64,000 bases of DNA from the NCBI GenBank assembly GCA_951213105.1, contig OX578140.1, forward strand, positions 33,013,518 to 33,077,517. The letters run 5' to 3'. This stretch comes from Amaurobius ferox (lineage: Eukaryota > Arthropoda > Arachnida > Araneae > Amaurobiidae). The stretch's first letter is position 1, and every line of letters starts with the position of its first letter. The notes beneath the pieces are model-generated. The model ran no database searches. It saw nothing but the letters and a program-made list of their open reading frames with translations, and was not told the DNA's origin. This document shows, piece by piece, positions 1-11,760 of the stretch. Both the position numbers and the translations under genes were made by a program.

Positions 1-210
1 GTCTAGTCTCCCAAATCAGACAGAACTTTGTGGTTAGGGGCCAGAAACTCAGATTCCAAATCTGGCGCCTGTTTTCTATGCAAAGAACGGCCATTCTTTT
101 GAGCAAAGTCATATTGCTACAGCTAGTGGCCTGCTTCTGCTGGGGAACAGCATAAACCTTATATACTTGTAAGGTCTATGGGGGACAGAATATGTAGCCT
201 TTACCCACTC

Positions 211-342
211 CATGATGATTCTCATGTTGGGATACAGAGTAATCAAAAGGCAGAGGAACTTGCTAGGGTCGGATGTCTTTTAAATGTGCCAGATGAATAT
301 ATATCCACTTTTGCAGAATTGGACTCCTTATACAAAAAATAA
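211..342 (+). pseudogene. Non-LTR retrotransposon RNase H tail, fragment
   Basis: An open stretch of 43 codons plus stop reads HVGIQSNQKAEELARVG near its start. This matches the C-terminal RNase H signature H-x-G-I-x-x-N-x-x-A-x-E-L-A of non-LTR retrotransposon ORF2 proteins. Upstream the frame is lost, so the catalytic acidic residues are absent. The cysteine-rich tail that normally follows appears about 560 bp downstream at 907-1125, separated by AT-rich DNA. The two pieces may be one element split by later insertions, which is inference. Confidence 0.6.
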
Positions 343-466
343 AATAAAATATGAGATAAGGCACTACAACACCCTTAGTACAAGGGTAGTCTTTCTTTTA
401 CCTGGACCAGGGCCTCCCGAATGAAGCACGGACAACATTAAACTGGGGAGAAGGGTATCGTGCTAT

Positions 467-471
467 ATATA

Positions 472-519
<48 letters not shown>
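467..519. repeat. (AT)n microsatellite
   Basis: An almost pure TA/AT dinucleotide run with a single interruption. A shorter run lies near 850-880. Confidence 0.9.
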
Positions 520-524
<5 letters not shown>

Positions 525-850
525 GAAAAAATGAAATTGAAAATGGAATAATACAATTAGAAGTTGTGTGTTTACGGGGTTGTAGAGAGGTCAAGGGGGG
601 ATTGCGACCCCTTTTCCTGGTTTAAGCATGCTTTTAATCCCAGGAAACACTCCCAGAAACCACTACACGCCCGAAACAACAATCAACAGTATGCCAGGGG
701 AAAAAAACGGAATCCCGAAATGAAGACCTTAAAATCACAACAACATATAAAAGCATATAAAATGAAACAAGTATGATTAAAATATATATTCTAACCATTA
801 TTCTATTCCTTGGATTTTATATTATATTTCATTTAGATTGTACTTGAGGA

Positions 851-882
<32 letters not shown>

Positions 883-906
883 AAGGGACCTACAATATTA
901 AGTAGA

Positions 907-1125
907 GAGGATCCTTACTGGACACTTCACCCTTAAAAGACCCACAAAGATTCGAAAGATTCGCTTTGCAGAGGCTGCAAATACAGTGAAGAAAGTGCCT
1001 TACACATTCTCTGTGAATGTGAGGTGTTCTCCGCCCATAGGTTCGAACACTTGGGTCGACATGTGGTCGAGCCCTGGGAGTTGTATGACATTCCTGTCAA
1101 GTGCCTGCTGTGTCATTCCATGTGA
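907..1125 (+). pseudogene. Non-LTR retrotransposon ORF2 C-terminal cysteine motif
   Basis: One frame (967-1125) reads CRGCKYSEESALHILCECE, followed by FSAHRFEHLGRHVV and EPWELYDIPVKCLL. This is the C-x2-C...H-x3-C tail found after RNase H in Jockey/R1-like elements. The preceding LTGHFTLKR motif, also typical just before the cysteines, is in another frame, so a frameshift separates them. A second, inverted copy lies at 26403-26635. The element is dead: no RT domain is seen nearby. Confidence 0.7.
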
Positions 1126-2730
1126 AATCACCCAATTTTAAATTAATTGGTTGCTTGACCATTTTGTTAATTTTTTTTATTTTCACCATAGGCGGTCTTG
1201 CTAGTGACCTGCTCAAAAATATTTTTTTTTTTTATCTGCTGCCATCTTGGATTTATGTTCATTTTTCGTTACTGCGGGAAGCAAAAACGAGCGTTTACAA
1301 GGGTTGTAATAGGGGTAATTGTAAACAAAATTGTAATAGGGGTAAAACTTTTACCCCTATTATCGTAAGGCATCGTAACGGCATTATTAGTTGTGTTTCC
1401 ACGGAACTGCAACGCTGATAACGAGCAAAGATAAACAGGTCCACATTTTTAACCTGTTTTATAGGATGCTAGTTGAGCAGTAGAAATGAGCACTATGACC
1501 GAAGTTGGCCGAACACACATGGACCTTGCAAATTTAATCATTTGTATACTTGGTATAAAGGGATTTGTAGGCGTAATTTCGAGATGATCGGATTTTTTTT
1601 TTTCAAAAGAGTGTATAATGTTGAAACCTCAAACTCGTTTCAACAAAAGCAAACACATTTTTCTCCATAAAATCTTCATCTTCTAAACTATTGTTCTAAA
1701 TATAAGAAACAAAATAAAAATGGAAATTTAAATTCAACACCTTGATATTGCCGATGAACTGTAATTTATTAAATGCTGCCAAAAGATCTTTTGAATCGCT
1801 AGAAAAAAAAGTTTAGCTTGTTTGTTAATAGAATTCACAGTTAAAATTTCGTACTTATCCCGACATGCATAGTATAATGCATAGAGAAAGTGTTATGAAG
1901 AGGTGGAAAATTCGAGTTTGAGTTTAACGGAAGAGCACGTTTTCAGCATCCCTGAACTCGAATCGAACATTTTTCAGGTTTCTCTGTCTCTGTATATGTA
2001 TGGTAGTATGTGTGATTGTATATTTGTGTGTGTATTTATATTAGTGTTTGTCAGTGAGTCTATAGACGTGATATCTCACTAGCGAATGAAAAGTTTTGAA
2101 AATAATTTGATGCAAATATTACAAGCAGCGAATACTGGTATCCTATTGATTTAAAACACAATTCAATGCTCAGAAGAATACCCCAATTTTCGAATGAATT
2201 TTTGAAAACAAAATCATTAAAAAATCAGTACCATGACTAATGATAAATAAATAATTATTTCAGACCGCAATTTTTCATTAGAGAAAGACTGATACACACT
2301 TTTGAACACTAGCATGAATCGTTCTCGAGACATGGCGCGATTTTCGAATGGATTTTTGAAGAAAATTATCAAAACATCAGGATCTTTAATACTGTTAAAT
2401 AAATACTTATATCATGCTTAAATTTTCAATGTAAAACAAATGCCATATATTTTAGAACGATAGCACGAACTAGTTTTTAGGCATTGCATATTTTCCAAAC
2501 AAATTTATAAAAAAAATTACATGAAATTAGAAAATACTTAGTACAATTATATAAGCTCATTTTTCGCATGCAATATTGTGCAAAAAAATCTGTTAACATA
2601 CTTCTCGTGGAACCAGTTCATTCCATTTACTTTTTGTAATAGTTTTAGATTTTGAAGCAAAAGAACTCGCCAAAAGTCATTTATTTCACGAGAAATTAAT
2701 TAAATATCAATTGCATTTTATTAAATTAAA
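1126..2730. other. Non-coding AT-rich stretch
   Basis: No supported gene. Around 1275-1400 there is a short local repeat of TAGGGGTAA-type words, partly inverted. Segment 1905-1965 is related in inverted orientation to 7600-7665 (both hold a CGAGTTCAGGGAT-like core and an ACGGAAGAG-like core), so part of this stretch is a dispersed repeat. Confidence 0.6.
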
Positions 2731-2734
2731 TATC

Positions 2735-3200
2735 AATTGCATTCAATTCCCGGTTGGGGCAGCAAGGTTTTTTAAAATGGCCGCCGAACAAATCAACCCC
2801 GTAGGTTAGTTCAAAGATTTCGGAGGTCTGAAAGTGACCGTAATCAAGGCTATCTAAAACTAGGCGTATTCTAGGTGGCCTTGCCCTAGTACGACGGATT
2901 CACGGCACGGATTCATTGTACTCTGGGATATGAAGCGCCAATTTCAAATCGAGAGAATAGCGGCCACGCAGGAAGTTAACCTGGAGGGTAAAAATAGCAC
3001 AGGAGGTTAACTTGAGGTAAAATATCAATGGGTGGCCAGTCAGATTGTCAATTTCCCGCCAACCTGACATTAAAGAGTGGAGAATGGAGAGTCAACTTCA
3101 ACAACAAGAGCTTCCAATTTCGTCCCAGTAGCTCAAAGGTAGAGCGTTGACTGGCCAGTTCGAAAATCCATGGTTCGATTCCCTGTTGAGGCAACAAGAT
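2735..3200 (+). repeat. SINE-like composite with tRNA-derived segment
   Basis: At 3122-3194 the sequence has a pol III A box (TAGCTCAAAGGTAGAGCG) and a B box (GGTTCGATTCCC) with tRNA-like spacing. The acceptor and anticodon stems pair poorly, so it is a tRNA-derived SINE head and not a working tRNA gene. A second, diverged match to its 3' side (CCCGGTTGGGGCAGCAAGG) lies at about 2748-2766. The segment between the two shows no coding potential. Confidence 0.6.
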
Positions 3201-3830
3201 TCTTTACACATTTCAATTTATGTGATGCAAAACAATGCCAAGAAGCATTGTGCTGTATAACTTGTACATACATTATAATTTCGCTATGAAAGAAGTAAAA
3301 TAATTGTATTATATAAGAGTCATGTTGTATTATGAAAGGGTCATGTTGCATTACGCAAGGGTGTGAGGATTCTATTATTTATTATCATTTTATTCTAATT
3401 CTACTTTTCTTTATTTTAATTTACGTCCTAAATTTCTCAACTTTCATTCCGAAGAATCGCATACTCACGATTGGGCAGAACTGCGGCAGCCTTTGGAATT
3501 ACGTATCTGTCATTCTGCCGAGTTCGCGCGTATGTGTGTGTTCTGGTCATCCATGGAAGGTAGTAGCGAAAGCTACTACTTTCAATCGTAGTCCCCGTCA
3601 CTATATGCCCTCTATTCTGCGGTTACCAGGCAACAGTTGCTGCTTAGTTTCCTCGCTAGGAGGCAACTCAATCGGGTCACGGTTAATAGCACAGTAACGG
3701 AGCACGGTTATAGTAACGGGGGCTACGGTTAATAGCACAATCTCCACGTGTGTTCGCCAATTTTGTGACTGAAGAAATAGGCTGTTTTACTTAAGTTTTT
3801 TTTTAATTTTCGCGACGTATTTAAATTTCG

Positions 3831-3944
3831 ATGGTTTACTGCGTAATTCCTGGTTGTAAATCGTCCAGTAAATCTACTGGCACTGCATTTCATGAAATAC
3901 CTAGCAGAAAACCACAACGACAAAGCTATATCAAGAGAAGATGA
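3831..3944 (+). pseudogene. THAP-domain N-terminus, short fragment
   Basis: A 37-codon frame starts MVYCVIPGCKSS and continues through TAFHEIPS before TGA. The C-x4-C pair followed by an aromatic-His-x-x-Pro motif is the N-terminal half of a THAP zinc-binding domain (C-x2-4-C-x35-50-C-x2-H). The second C-x2-H half is missing. Downstream, about 3945-4043, an open frame reads YDWAKRHLDAEIAIEEAEDI and ends at a GGTAAG that would serve as a splice donor. The fragment could be a first exon of a THAP transposase or of a captured chimera; its companion is not visible. Confidence 0.5.
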
Positions 3945-4103
3945 TATGTGAGATCTATGACTGGGCCAAGAGACACCTGGATGCCGAAATCGCCATCGAG
4001 GAAGCCGAGGACATCGACAAGGCGGCACTCATCAAAGAGATATTGGTAAGCATAACTTCTGATGCTATCTTGCTAGCGGATACCCCCTACCCCTGAGAAT
4101 CTC

Positions 4104-4975
4104 TTGATTAGGAAATCCTATCGGACTACGGCTTATGTCATCAAAACATGGAATAGCTTATCTGAGAATTTTTTGTATAGTCACTACAAAACCAAAATCG
4201 CGAAATCTTTCAAACTAAATTTTGAACTCCCGCGCAATAAGCGCATGAAGCCAAATGACGAGATTACGGCTGCTGAGTTAGCTGAGGCCATGTCACGAGA
4301 GGCTGCATCTAGTAAGGACTTCCCTCTACTTAAAAATAAATTCATGCCGCTTGATGATCAGGAAGAAGAGAATGGAAATAGTGACTTAAAACCTAATCCC
4401 AAAATTTCTTCCTTCTATGTTGACTCCTCGAGTAGTTGGGGAGCCCTCAATTGAAGGACTGCTGATGGGGAGGGTGATTAGGTTCACTCCTGGATCCGTT
4501 GAGGATTACAGGAGCGTACAGACTCACCTGACTCAGAATAAAATCCCTTTTAGCTCCATATGCTTAAAAACCGAAAGACCAGAAAAGTAGTGAAAAAAGG
4601 GCTGCCAACCAACACTAGCATAGACTCTATTAAAAAGGCTATATCCGTGAAGGATTCAGGATTGTTAGGATTTCACAGCTTAAAAATCGTCATGATAGGT
4701 CACCTCTCCCCAAATTCTTGGTCTGCATAGAGCCGGCTGAAGGGTGGGAGAAAATTTACAACCTCACCTCCATTCTCTACATGAGAATCGTAGTGCAGGC
4801 CTTCAAATCAAAAGGAATAAAAATTTGTTACAATTGTCAAAATTATAACCATTCTTCAGATTGCTCGCTTCCCGCCAGGTGTTTAAAATGCGGAGAAAAC
4901 CATCAAACTCACGAATGCCTTAAGGCCCCGCTATCCGTACAATGGAACTCAAATCCGCGACAATCTGTTCCCTAG
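4104..4975 (+). pseudogene. Non-LTR retrotransposon ORF1 (gag-like) with zinc knuckles
   Basis: Three pieces in changing frames make up an ORF1 relic. 4104-4454 is an acidic N-terminal region without known motifs. About 4465-4590 reads RFTPGSVEDYRSVQTHL and NKIPFSSICLKTERP, matching the pre-C2HC domain of arthropod gag-like proteins. 4718-4975 reads GIKICYNCQNYNHSSDC, then RCLKCGENHQTHEC, two CCHC knuckles that bind nucleic acid in ORF1 proteins. At least one frameshift and a stop lie between 4585 and 4720. No ORF2 follows. Confidence 0.75.
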
Positions 4976-5639
4976 ATGTCGCTTGTAAAAATGGTATGGT
5001 TGCAAGAATTCAGCTTTTAGCTCTGTTTTCACAGTCCCTTTTCCTAATTGAGCTGCCCATCATCGAAATGACTTTCCCATCAAAAAGTAAGCCTCTCTTT
5101 GTATCCTATTTGGGGACGCACTAAAGCCATAAATTCCTCTACCCTTATCCCGGGTGAGGGAGAGTCACGATACAATGCCTTGTGGTCATGGGCACTGCAT
5201 TGAATAAACCAGTTCAGTTTCAGCCCTCGGAAGAGAAAGAAAGAGTTTTGAATTGCTTTTGTCTGATGCCGTATCGTACTGATGATTAGATTATTTTATT
5301 GGAAATTGGCGTAAATTTTCAAATAAAGTTTATTTGAAAGTTGGAGCCAGCAGCAGAATTACTTTAACATTTATTAATAACACCAAATTGGGTTTAAAAT
5401 TGGAAAATTGATGTGAAAGACAATGTAAGATTCCTGTTTAATGAATTGTGATTGCATACATCGTAAGATTCCTGTTTATTGAATTGTTATTACATACATC
5501 GTTCTATAAGAAAAAAGAAATCTTCCACTTCAAAAATACTAGAGTAAAATGTTTTATCTCCATCGGCAAATAGTGTTTATTTAAATCTTTAAATCAACAG
5601 TAATTGCAATAGACATCGAGATTGTCGATGTTGGCGTAT

Positions 5640-7815
5640 TTCAAAAATTTTTGAGTATACACGCAAGACTTAAGTCACTGGTGGAGGGGGGGGGGCGATG
5701 CCAGACTAACTGATCTCTGTTGACACTGCAAATTTCTGCCATTTGCAATGCTCAAATTTCATCGTGAACAAGTTCAGAGTCCTTGTCAGAAGCTCATGAC
5801 AGAAACACAAGATTGCAGCCAACCAGTGGCCAGAGGGGACTGACCCCCTCCATCATAAAATATACTAAGCCTTCCCTGATGAAAGAAAATATACACGTTT
5901 CAAGACCTCTAGAATACGAAAAAACCATTTTTAGCGTGACGTCTGTGTGTGTGTCTGTCTGTCTGTGCAGATTTTGTATCCACTGTAACTAAAAAACTAA
6001 TGGACCTAATTTCACAAAATTTGGTAGGTAAGTCTGGTGTTGATTCGTTTTGGGTACGATTCGGGATAAAAGAACCCGCCAATTTTTGCGAAATAGCCCG
6101 CAAATGCTTGTATCCACTCTAACTAAAAAACACACTAACTAATAAATATTTGTTTCGTGTTCTAGAGGTCCAAAACGTGTATAGATCAGTCGAATACTCG
6201 AGTTGCGATTATTGACACGATCCCAATACTTTACCTATATATTATATACCATATATTGTAGGGAAAGTAAAAAATCTGATGTGAGCAGCACATGACTTTG
6301 CCTACAAATTAAAATTCATTTTCTTCTTACTTTCCCTGCAATACATGAAAGATATTGGAATCATATCAAAAATCGCTATTCGAATTTTCAACGGATCTAC
6401 AAGTTTCGAGACCCCTAGAACACGAAAAAAAAAAAAACTATTTTTAGCGTAAAGTCTGTGTGTGTGTCTGTCTGTGCAATGTATGTATCTACTCTCACTG
6501 TAAAAGTAATTGACCAAATTTCAAAAATTATTCAAGGTAAATTACTTGTGGTGATCCTGGTGCTAATTAGATTTTGGTATGATTCGGGAAAAAAGAACCT
6601 ACCTCCTTTTGAGAAATGACCACAAAAATCGCATGTATCCACTATAGCTAAAAATACTAAAATTTCACAAAATTTGTTAGATAAATCTCTTGTAGGTTAC
6701 CCTGGAAAGATTCGGGAAAACAGTACCATTTTTTTTTTCTTTTTGCAAAATGCTACGCAAAAATCATTAAAATATAAAATAAAAGTTCACGTATTCTCAA
6801 ATATATCAATTAAATGTTGGTTTTGCAAGTAATTTTTGACGATAAAAAGAATAAGACCAACCCCATTATTCTAGCATTATCCGTTTTCCAGATATTTTAG
6901 TTTTTTCGCGTGTTTGCTACGCCGCGTTTGAAAATATGTCCAAATAACACACACACAAAAAACCAAAATTGGATTAAAAGTGTAAATTCGGTGTTTTGTA
7001 CAATTAAATTCAATTTAATGAATTATTAAATAAATAAGGAGAAGATGAATTAAAGTTTATAGGGAAATTCATGTGCTGCCCACATCAAATTTTTTTTTAA
7101 TTTCTCTGCAGTACATCGTAATATATAGGGAAGTATTGAAATCATGTCGAATATCCCAACTCGAGTTTTCGACCGATCTACACGTTTTGAGACCTCTAGA
7201 ACAAGTAAACACTATTTTTAGCGTGACGTCTGTGTGCGTACAGATTTTGTATTCACTCTAACTCAAAATTTAATTGACCGAATTTCATTAAATTTTATAG
7301 GTAAATTATTTGTGGGTGACCCTGGTTCTGATTAGATTTTGATACAATTCGGGATAAAAGAACCCTTTTTTTTTTTGCCAAAGTTCCAGCAAAAAATGCC
7401 TGTAAATGTGTAATTGTAATTATTGAAAGTCCTTATTTTTTTCTTTAAATTCATAAAAAAGAGGGGGGGATGTTCGTCCTAACCGAGTTTTAAATCAATA
7501 GGGTTTCACTAATCACTGAGTGCGATAGTTGTGTTAAATTATTTCTAAAACGCTTCATTCGTTTATCAGATATCGCGGCCGCAGGGTCACACAGATTACT
7601 TCAAATACGTTCGATTCGAGTTCAGGGATACCTGAAACGCACTCTTCCGTCAAAAACTCGTATTTGAATTTTAAACCATGTCACAGTACTTAGGAAATAA
7701 TTTGGTACGATTCTCACACTCGATGATTAGTGGAACCCTATTGATTTAGTTGTTAGGATCCCCCCCCCCCTCAATATTATTCCCTGTGTATTATATATTA
7801 TGTATATAGGGAAAG
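5640..7815. repeat. Cluster of a dispersed repeat with ACTTTCCCTGCA-type ends
   Basis: Three related copies are recognisable by shared words: GACCTCTAGAACACGAAAAA, TTTTTAGCGTGACGTCTGTG, GTATCCACT.TAACT and GATTCGGGA.AAAAGAACC. They lie at about 5895-6110, 6340-6770 and 7100-7380. Ends resembling ACTTTCCCTGCA and its complement GGGAAAGT occur at 6255, 6340, 7060, 7110 and 7808. Copies of the same family occur at 56643-57368 and 58588-58968. Open frames inside are low complexity and share no protein motif, so I treat the family as non-autonomous. Confidence 0.65.
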
Positions 7816-8690
7816 TAAAATTATATTGTGATGAACTGAAAAGGAAAATAATGCACACTTGCTACGGCTCCCGTGGGCTAAAAATCTTAAACCTACTTTT
7901 GAAGACAGTCTATACATTCTGAAAACTAATTATGTAATGCTTTCAGCAAGAAGTACTGCAATATTGGTAGAAAAAAAAAAGAATTGGAAAGACAAATATT
8001 TCTTTCAAAAATGAAAAACAGATTTGTATCAACAACAAAAGGGTATGAACTGAAATCTTGCACAAAACTACTTTGGAAACTTCTACGAATTCTGGGGAAA
8101 AACTCTATTGTCCCAGTCCCCCATGAAACCACAGAACCAGAGAGTTGTTACTTCTAGAAGCAGGGACTATAGAGGGCTGTACTTTCCTTGATTACGGCTG
8201 TCAAGCAAATACATTATCACCCTCCCCACATAAAGATCTATTGCTGACAGACAGAGATTATACAACCCACAACGTGTGACTTACAGGGTTGCCGTAAACT
8301 TATCTTAATTCTGTTCTACATATCTGCACTTGAAATAGTTTTTGGATCATTAAAAATAGATTTTATAATGACAACATTATAATATTTGCTGATATCAATA
8401 GAAAATTGTATTACTATTTTTTTTTTTGTAGGCCAAATATTCAAATTTTCTTTCAAACTTGCTACAGAAGCTTCCTAATGGCAAATTCCGTTGTGTTGTT
8501 AACATTTAAATTCATTTTTGAAACACTTTAAATTTAAATATTAAAAAAAAATCGTACGCCGACTGAAACGTATGTATTTCTCCTTTAATATCGAACAAAC
8601 TGTTAACATTTCCAGGTAAAATTTACGAAGGAATCTTCTAAACAAGTTTCCCCATTGGTTAACATGGAGGCAGCTCATAAGTTGTAGTGA
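7816..8690. other. Non-coding stretch
   Basis: No gene or repeat family is recognised. Short open frames here have no motif. Confidence 0.5.
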
Positions 8691-8693
8691 GGT

Positions 8694-9086
8694 ATGAGTC
8701 CCCTTAAACCTAGGGACCTTCCGGCAAAGTGTGCTAATTGTGGTAGGGCCCACCCCGCCAACTTTAGACTCTGTCCCCAAAACCCCTGGAACCGTAACAA
8801 GTTCCAGGAACCTAAAACCAAACCCCAAAACCTTCGTATCAATAGATCAGATAATTCAAACCTGAGCATGGAAAACTTTCCACAACTCCCTAAATCACAA
8901 AACCTCGAAATTGTTACAGACAACGTGGCGATGGCGCGTGCCGAGACAAGAACACCAAGTTCTGAAGAGTACGTAGCCCACACGCACTCAGATGCCCAAA
9001 AATCTTCAAATCAAACCCCTAACCTCTTTCTAGAATTCATTAAATACAAGATTATTTCAATATCAATGATGTCAGGAACCTCTTAA
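8694..9086 (+). pseudogene. Non-LTR ORF1 zinc-knuckle region, second element
   Basis: The frame opens with RDLPAKCANCGRAHPANFRL followed by CPQNP, the C-x2-C-x4-H-x4-C knuckle with the HPANFRLC signature typical of Jockey-like ORF1 proteins. A basic, Pro/Asn-rich tail then leads into FPQLPKSQN. It is unlike the copy at 4.1-5.0 kb, so a different element. Downstream to about 9420 fragments continue in broken frames and end at a GGTAAG. Confidence 0.65.
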
Positions 9087-9484
9087 ATCAAATCACCAAA
9101 ATAATTAAAGCAGACGTAGACCCGATGCAAAAGACCTTTGATATAATCACACTAATTGCAGATCAAAAAACTTCAAACTTTCCCCATAACTTACTCTGCC
9201 TTGCAAGATAGTTTTTCGAAATTGTGCTCCAGTTCTCTTGACCAACAGGAAAAACAGATCCCGTTGCTCCTGTGGGTGGTCCCTATGGACTCTATCTGCA
9301 CACCTGCAATCCAGCCAACTGATGTCAAAGCTTCAAGATACTCAACGCACACATCGAAGATACGGTACAACCTGCCAGGCGCTTCATAAATGACAAAACA
9401 ACGCTTCTATATCAAGAGAAGGTAAGTTTAGATTATTATTTATTATTAAGCCTATCCATATTCTGAAATCAGAAGAGGAAGAGT

Positions 9485-10771
9485 TGGAGAGCGTGCATTT
9501 TTGTCACACACACTGTCTGTCTGTCTGTCTGTCCGTTAGCACGATAACTGCCGTAAAAATGACTTAATCAAAATGAAATTTTAGTATGTTGTTCAGACGG
9601 TCTGTAGGACCTATGGGAATATAAATGAATAATATCACCCATCAATTAGTTTTGGATTGAACCCGGGTTGAAAAAATGAAATGCATTGAGCCCTATGGGA
9701 CCTAATTTTTCAAGCATTTTTTAAGCGGATTTAAAATTCACAAATTGCTTCGAAAATTTAAGGTAATATTCAAATTGTTCCATAAAATATATAAAATAAA
9801 TTCAGCGAAATATATTCAGTAGTTTTTAAATAAAAATTAAAATAATAATAACACCCCTTATATGGAGCGATCACGTGACCATGATATGAAAAGATCACGT
9901 GACCTACTTCAAAATGATATATGGCATCAATCTTGTCACAAAATCGTGATTTTTAAAGTTCTTTTTAATTCATATTGAGTGTTGTATCCGTCCTAAAACC
10001 ACTTCATTTCTGCTTAAATTCTGTGCATCTACATACTGAAACAACACAATTACAATATATTTGGGTTTAAATGCTCATCGAAATTTGATTATTTCTACAA
10101 CGAAGCCTATTTTTCACCTATGTAAAATGTAAACAGCAAAACATGTAGAATAAGTTGTATTACAATTGCTGTATTTTTCATTTACAATTGCTGCATTTTT
10201 CAAAATCATTTAGTCCATGGAGTCTGCGTAGCTGATATGAATGAAATATTCATTGATTTTACAAAGGACGATTTTTTTCGATGAAGTTTTACGCATAGAG
10301 TTTATATACTTGTAGCTCCATGGTCTAAATTTTAAATGAAAAAAATTATAGTATTCAGTATTGTGATGAATGACATGAATGGGAAATTATTTATGAATGA
10401 AATGCTGCTTTTGTAGAGAGAGCCAGGCGTGTTATTTTTCTATGACGTCATTTGAATGAATTTCAGTTGTTTTCGATGAAGTTTTCAAATATAATAAATT
10501 ATCGTAGTATTATGATAATTCTAAAATTATTACCGAGGAATGTATCACATTTAAGAGATGTTTAAATCAGGCAATTTATGTTTCAATGCCGTCATTTGAA
10601 TGAAGTTCATTTTTTTCGATGAAGGCGATGATAATAAATTAATGTAGTATTATGATAAGTTTTAAACTATTATCGAGGAATGTATTGCATTTTAGACATG
10701 TTTAAATAAAATTGCATTGATGTTGGAAAATGTTTCATAATCAATGCTTTAAGCACGATTGATCTTTCTTG
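9485..10771 (+). repeat. Dispersed ~1.3-kb repeat, copy A (longest)
   Basis: One end carries a CTGT-repeat followed by CACGATAACTGCCGTAAAAA; the other end is CAATGCTTTAAGCACGATTG then ATCTTTCTTG. Internal landmarks are TGGGTGATA-type words near 9645, ACGTGACC words near 9870-9905, and repeated TGACGTCATTTGAATGAA segments. Reverse-strand copies lie at 22862-23765 and 25092-26020 and a forward partial copy at 27485-28262. No open frame is conserved among copies, so it is non-autonomous or heavily decayed. Confidence 0.7.
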
Positions 10772-11760
10772 TTAGTTAATATCTTGGCCACTTTTAAAAT
10801 TTTTATTATAGTATAGGTAATATAACGGTAAGATGGGGAGCAGGGGATTTTTCATATGAAATTGATAAAGGTAGTTTTATATGTATATTATGCAACATTC
10901 CTAAAGGCAGTTGTGAAATGAACTGAAATTGTGATTTTAAACTTACTTTAAAAAACTAAAAGTAAGCAAACTAAAAGTAAACATAGTGAAAGTTTGAAGA
11001 AAAAGTGTATGTATTTGTATATACAGGGCTGCAACAGGGGAGGGGGCAGCCGGGGTACGTGATCCGGATGCCAAGCTGAAAAAGGGGAGGGGTTGCCAAG
11101 TTGTCTGTGTCCCGGATGAAATTAGGCCTAATTACTCATGTAGCAGTCTCTTCTGATAGCCCGTATTAATTGGTATGATGGTCTGAATTTTGAAAAATTT
11201 CTTCAGCAGTTTATTTTGTGTTAAATAAAATTTAAGGATGAAACTTATGTGTCAAAACTTAGATAAAGGAATCAAATAAAGGTTAAAATTTTTTATCGCC
11301 ACCGTCCACAAGGTGACTAAATAACGAAGAATGACGATTAAAAATATAACTTATAAATACCCAACTTAAGGATACTAATTTAAATGATGTGGCCACTAAT
11401 AATGGTAAAAAAGGCACCATAATAGCCAGTGGCGACTAACCAAATATCTGAGTTTTAACCTTTAGAATCAAATGCTCATAAGAATCCGAAATGCAGGAAG
11501 GGTTGTGATCACTAATTGGCGGTAACTGTAGTGAAACATAATGATAATACTGTAGTTATTTGCAGGCGCGGCTCGCGGCGAATGGAAGTCAAAATGTTCA
11601 CCAAAAACCGGTTGGTTTACCTCAAATTTATTTGTCAACCAATCGCTAAATTTGCTACTGAAAGCGATTACACAGCTATTAGCATTATCATTTTTACATT
11701 AGTAGGCTTCTATTTGCTTGCAGCATCCCTTAGAATCCGCCACTAACCGCGCCTGGTTAT
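10772..11760. other. Stretch without supported gene
   Basis: Contains G-rich words near 11035-11095. An open frame at 11516-11746 has no family signature and is not called. The first exon of the THAP transposase below could lie here but I cannot place it. Confidence 0.5.

Noticed and set aside
3122..3194. A functional tRNA gene
   Set aside because: A and B boxes are present but acceptor and anticodon stems do not pair properly; better explained as a SINE head.
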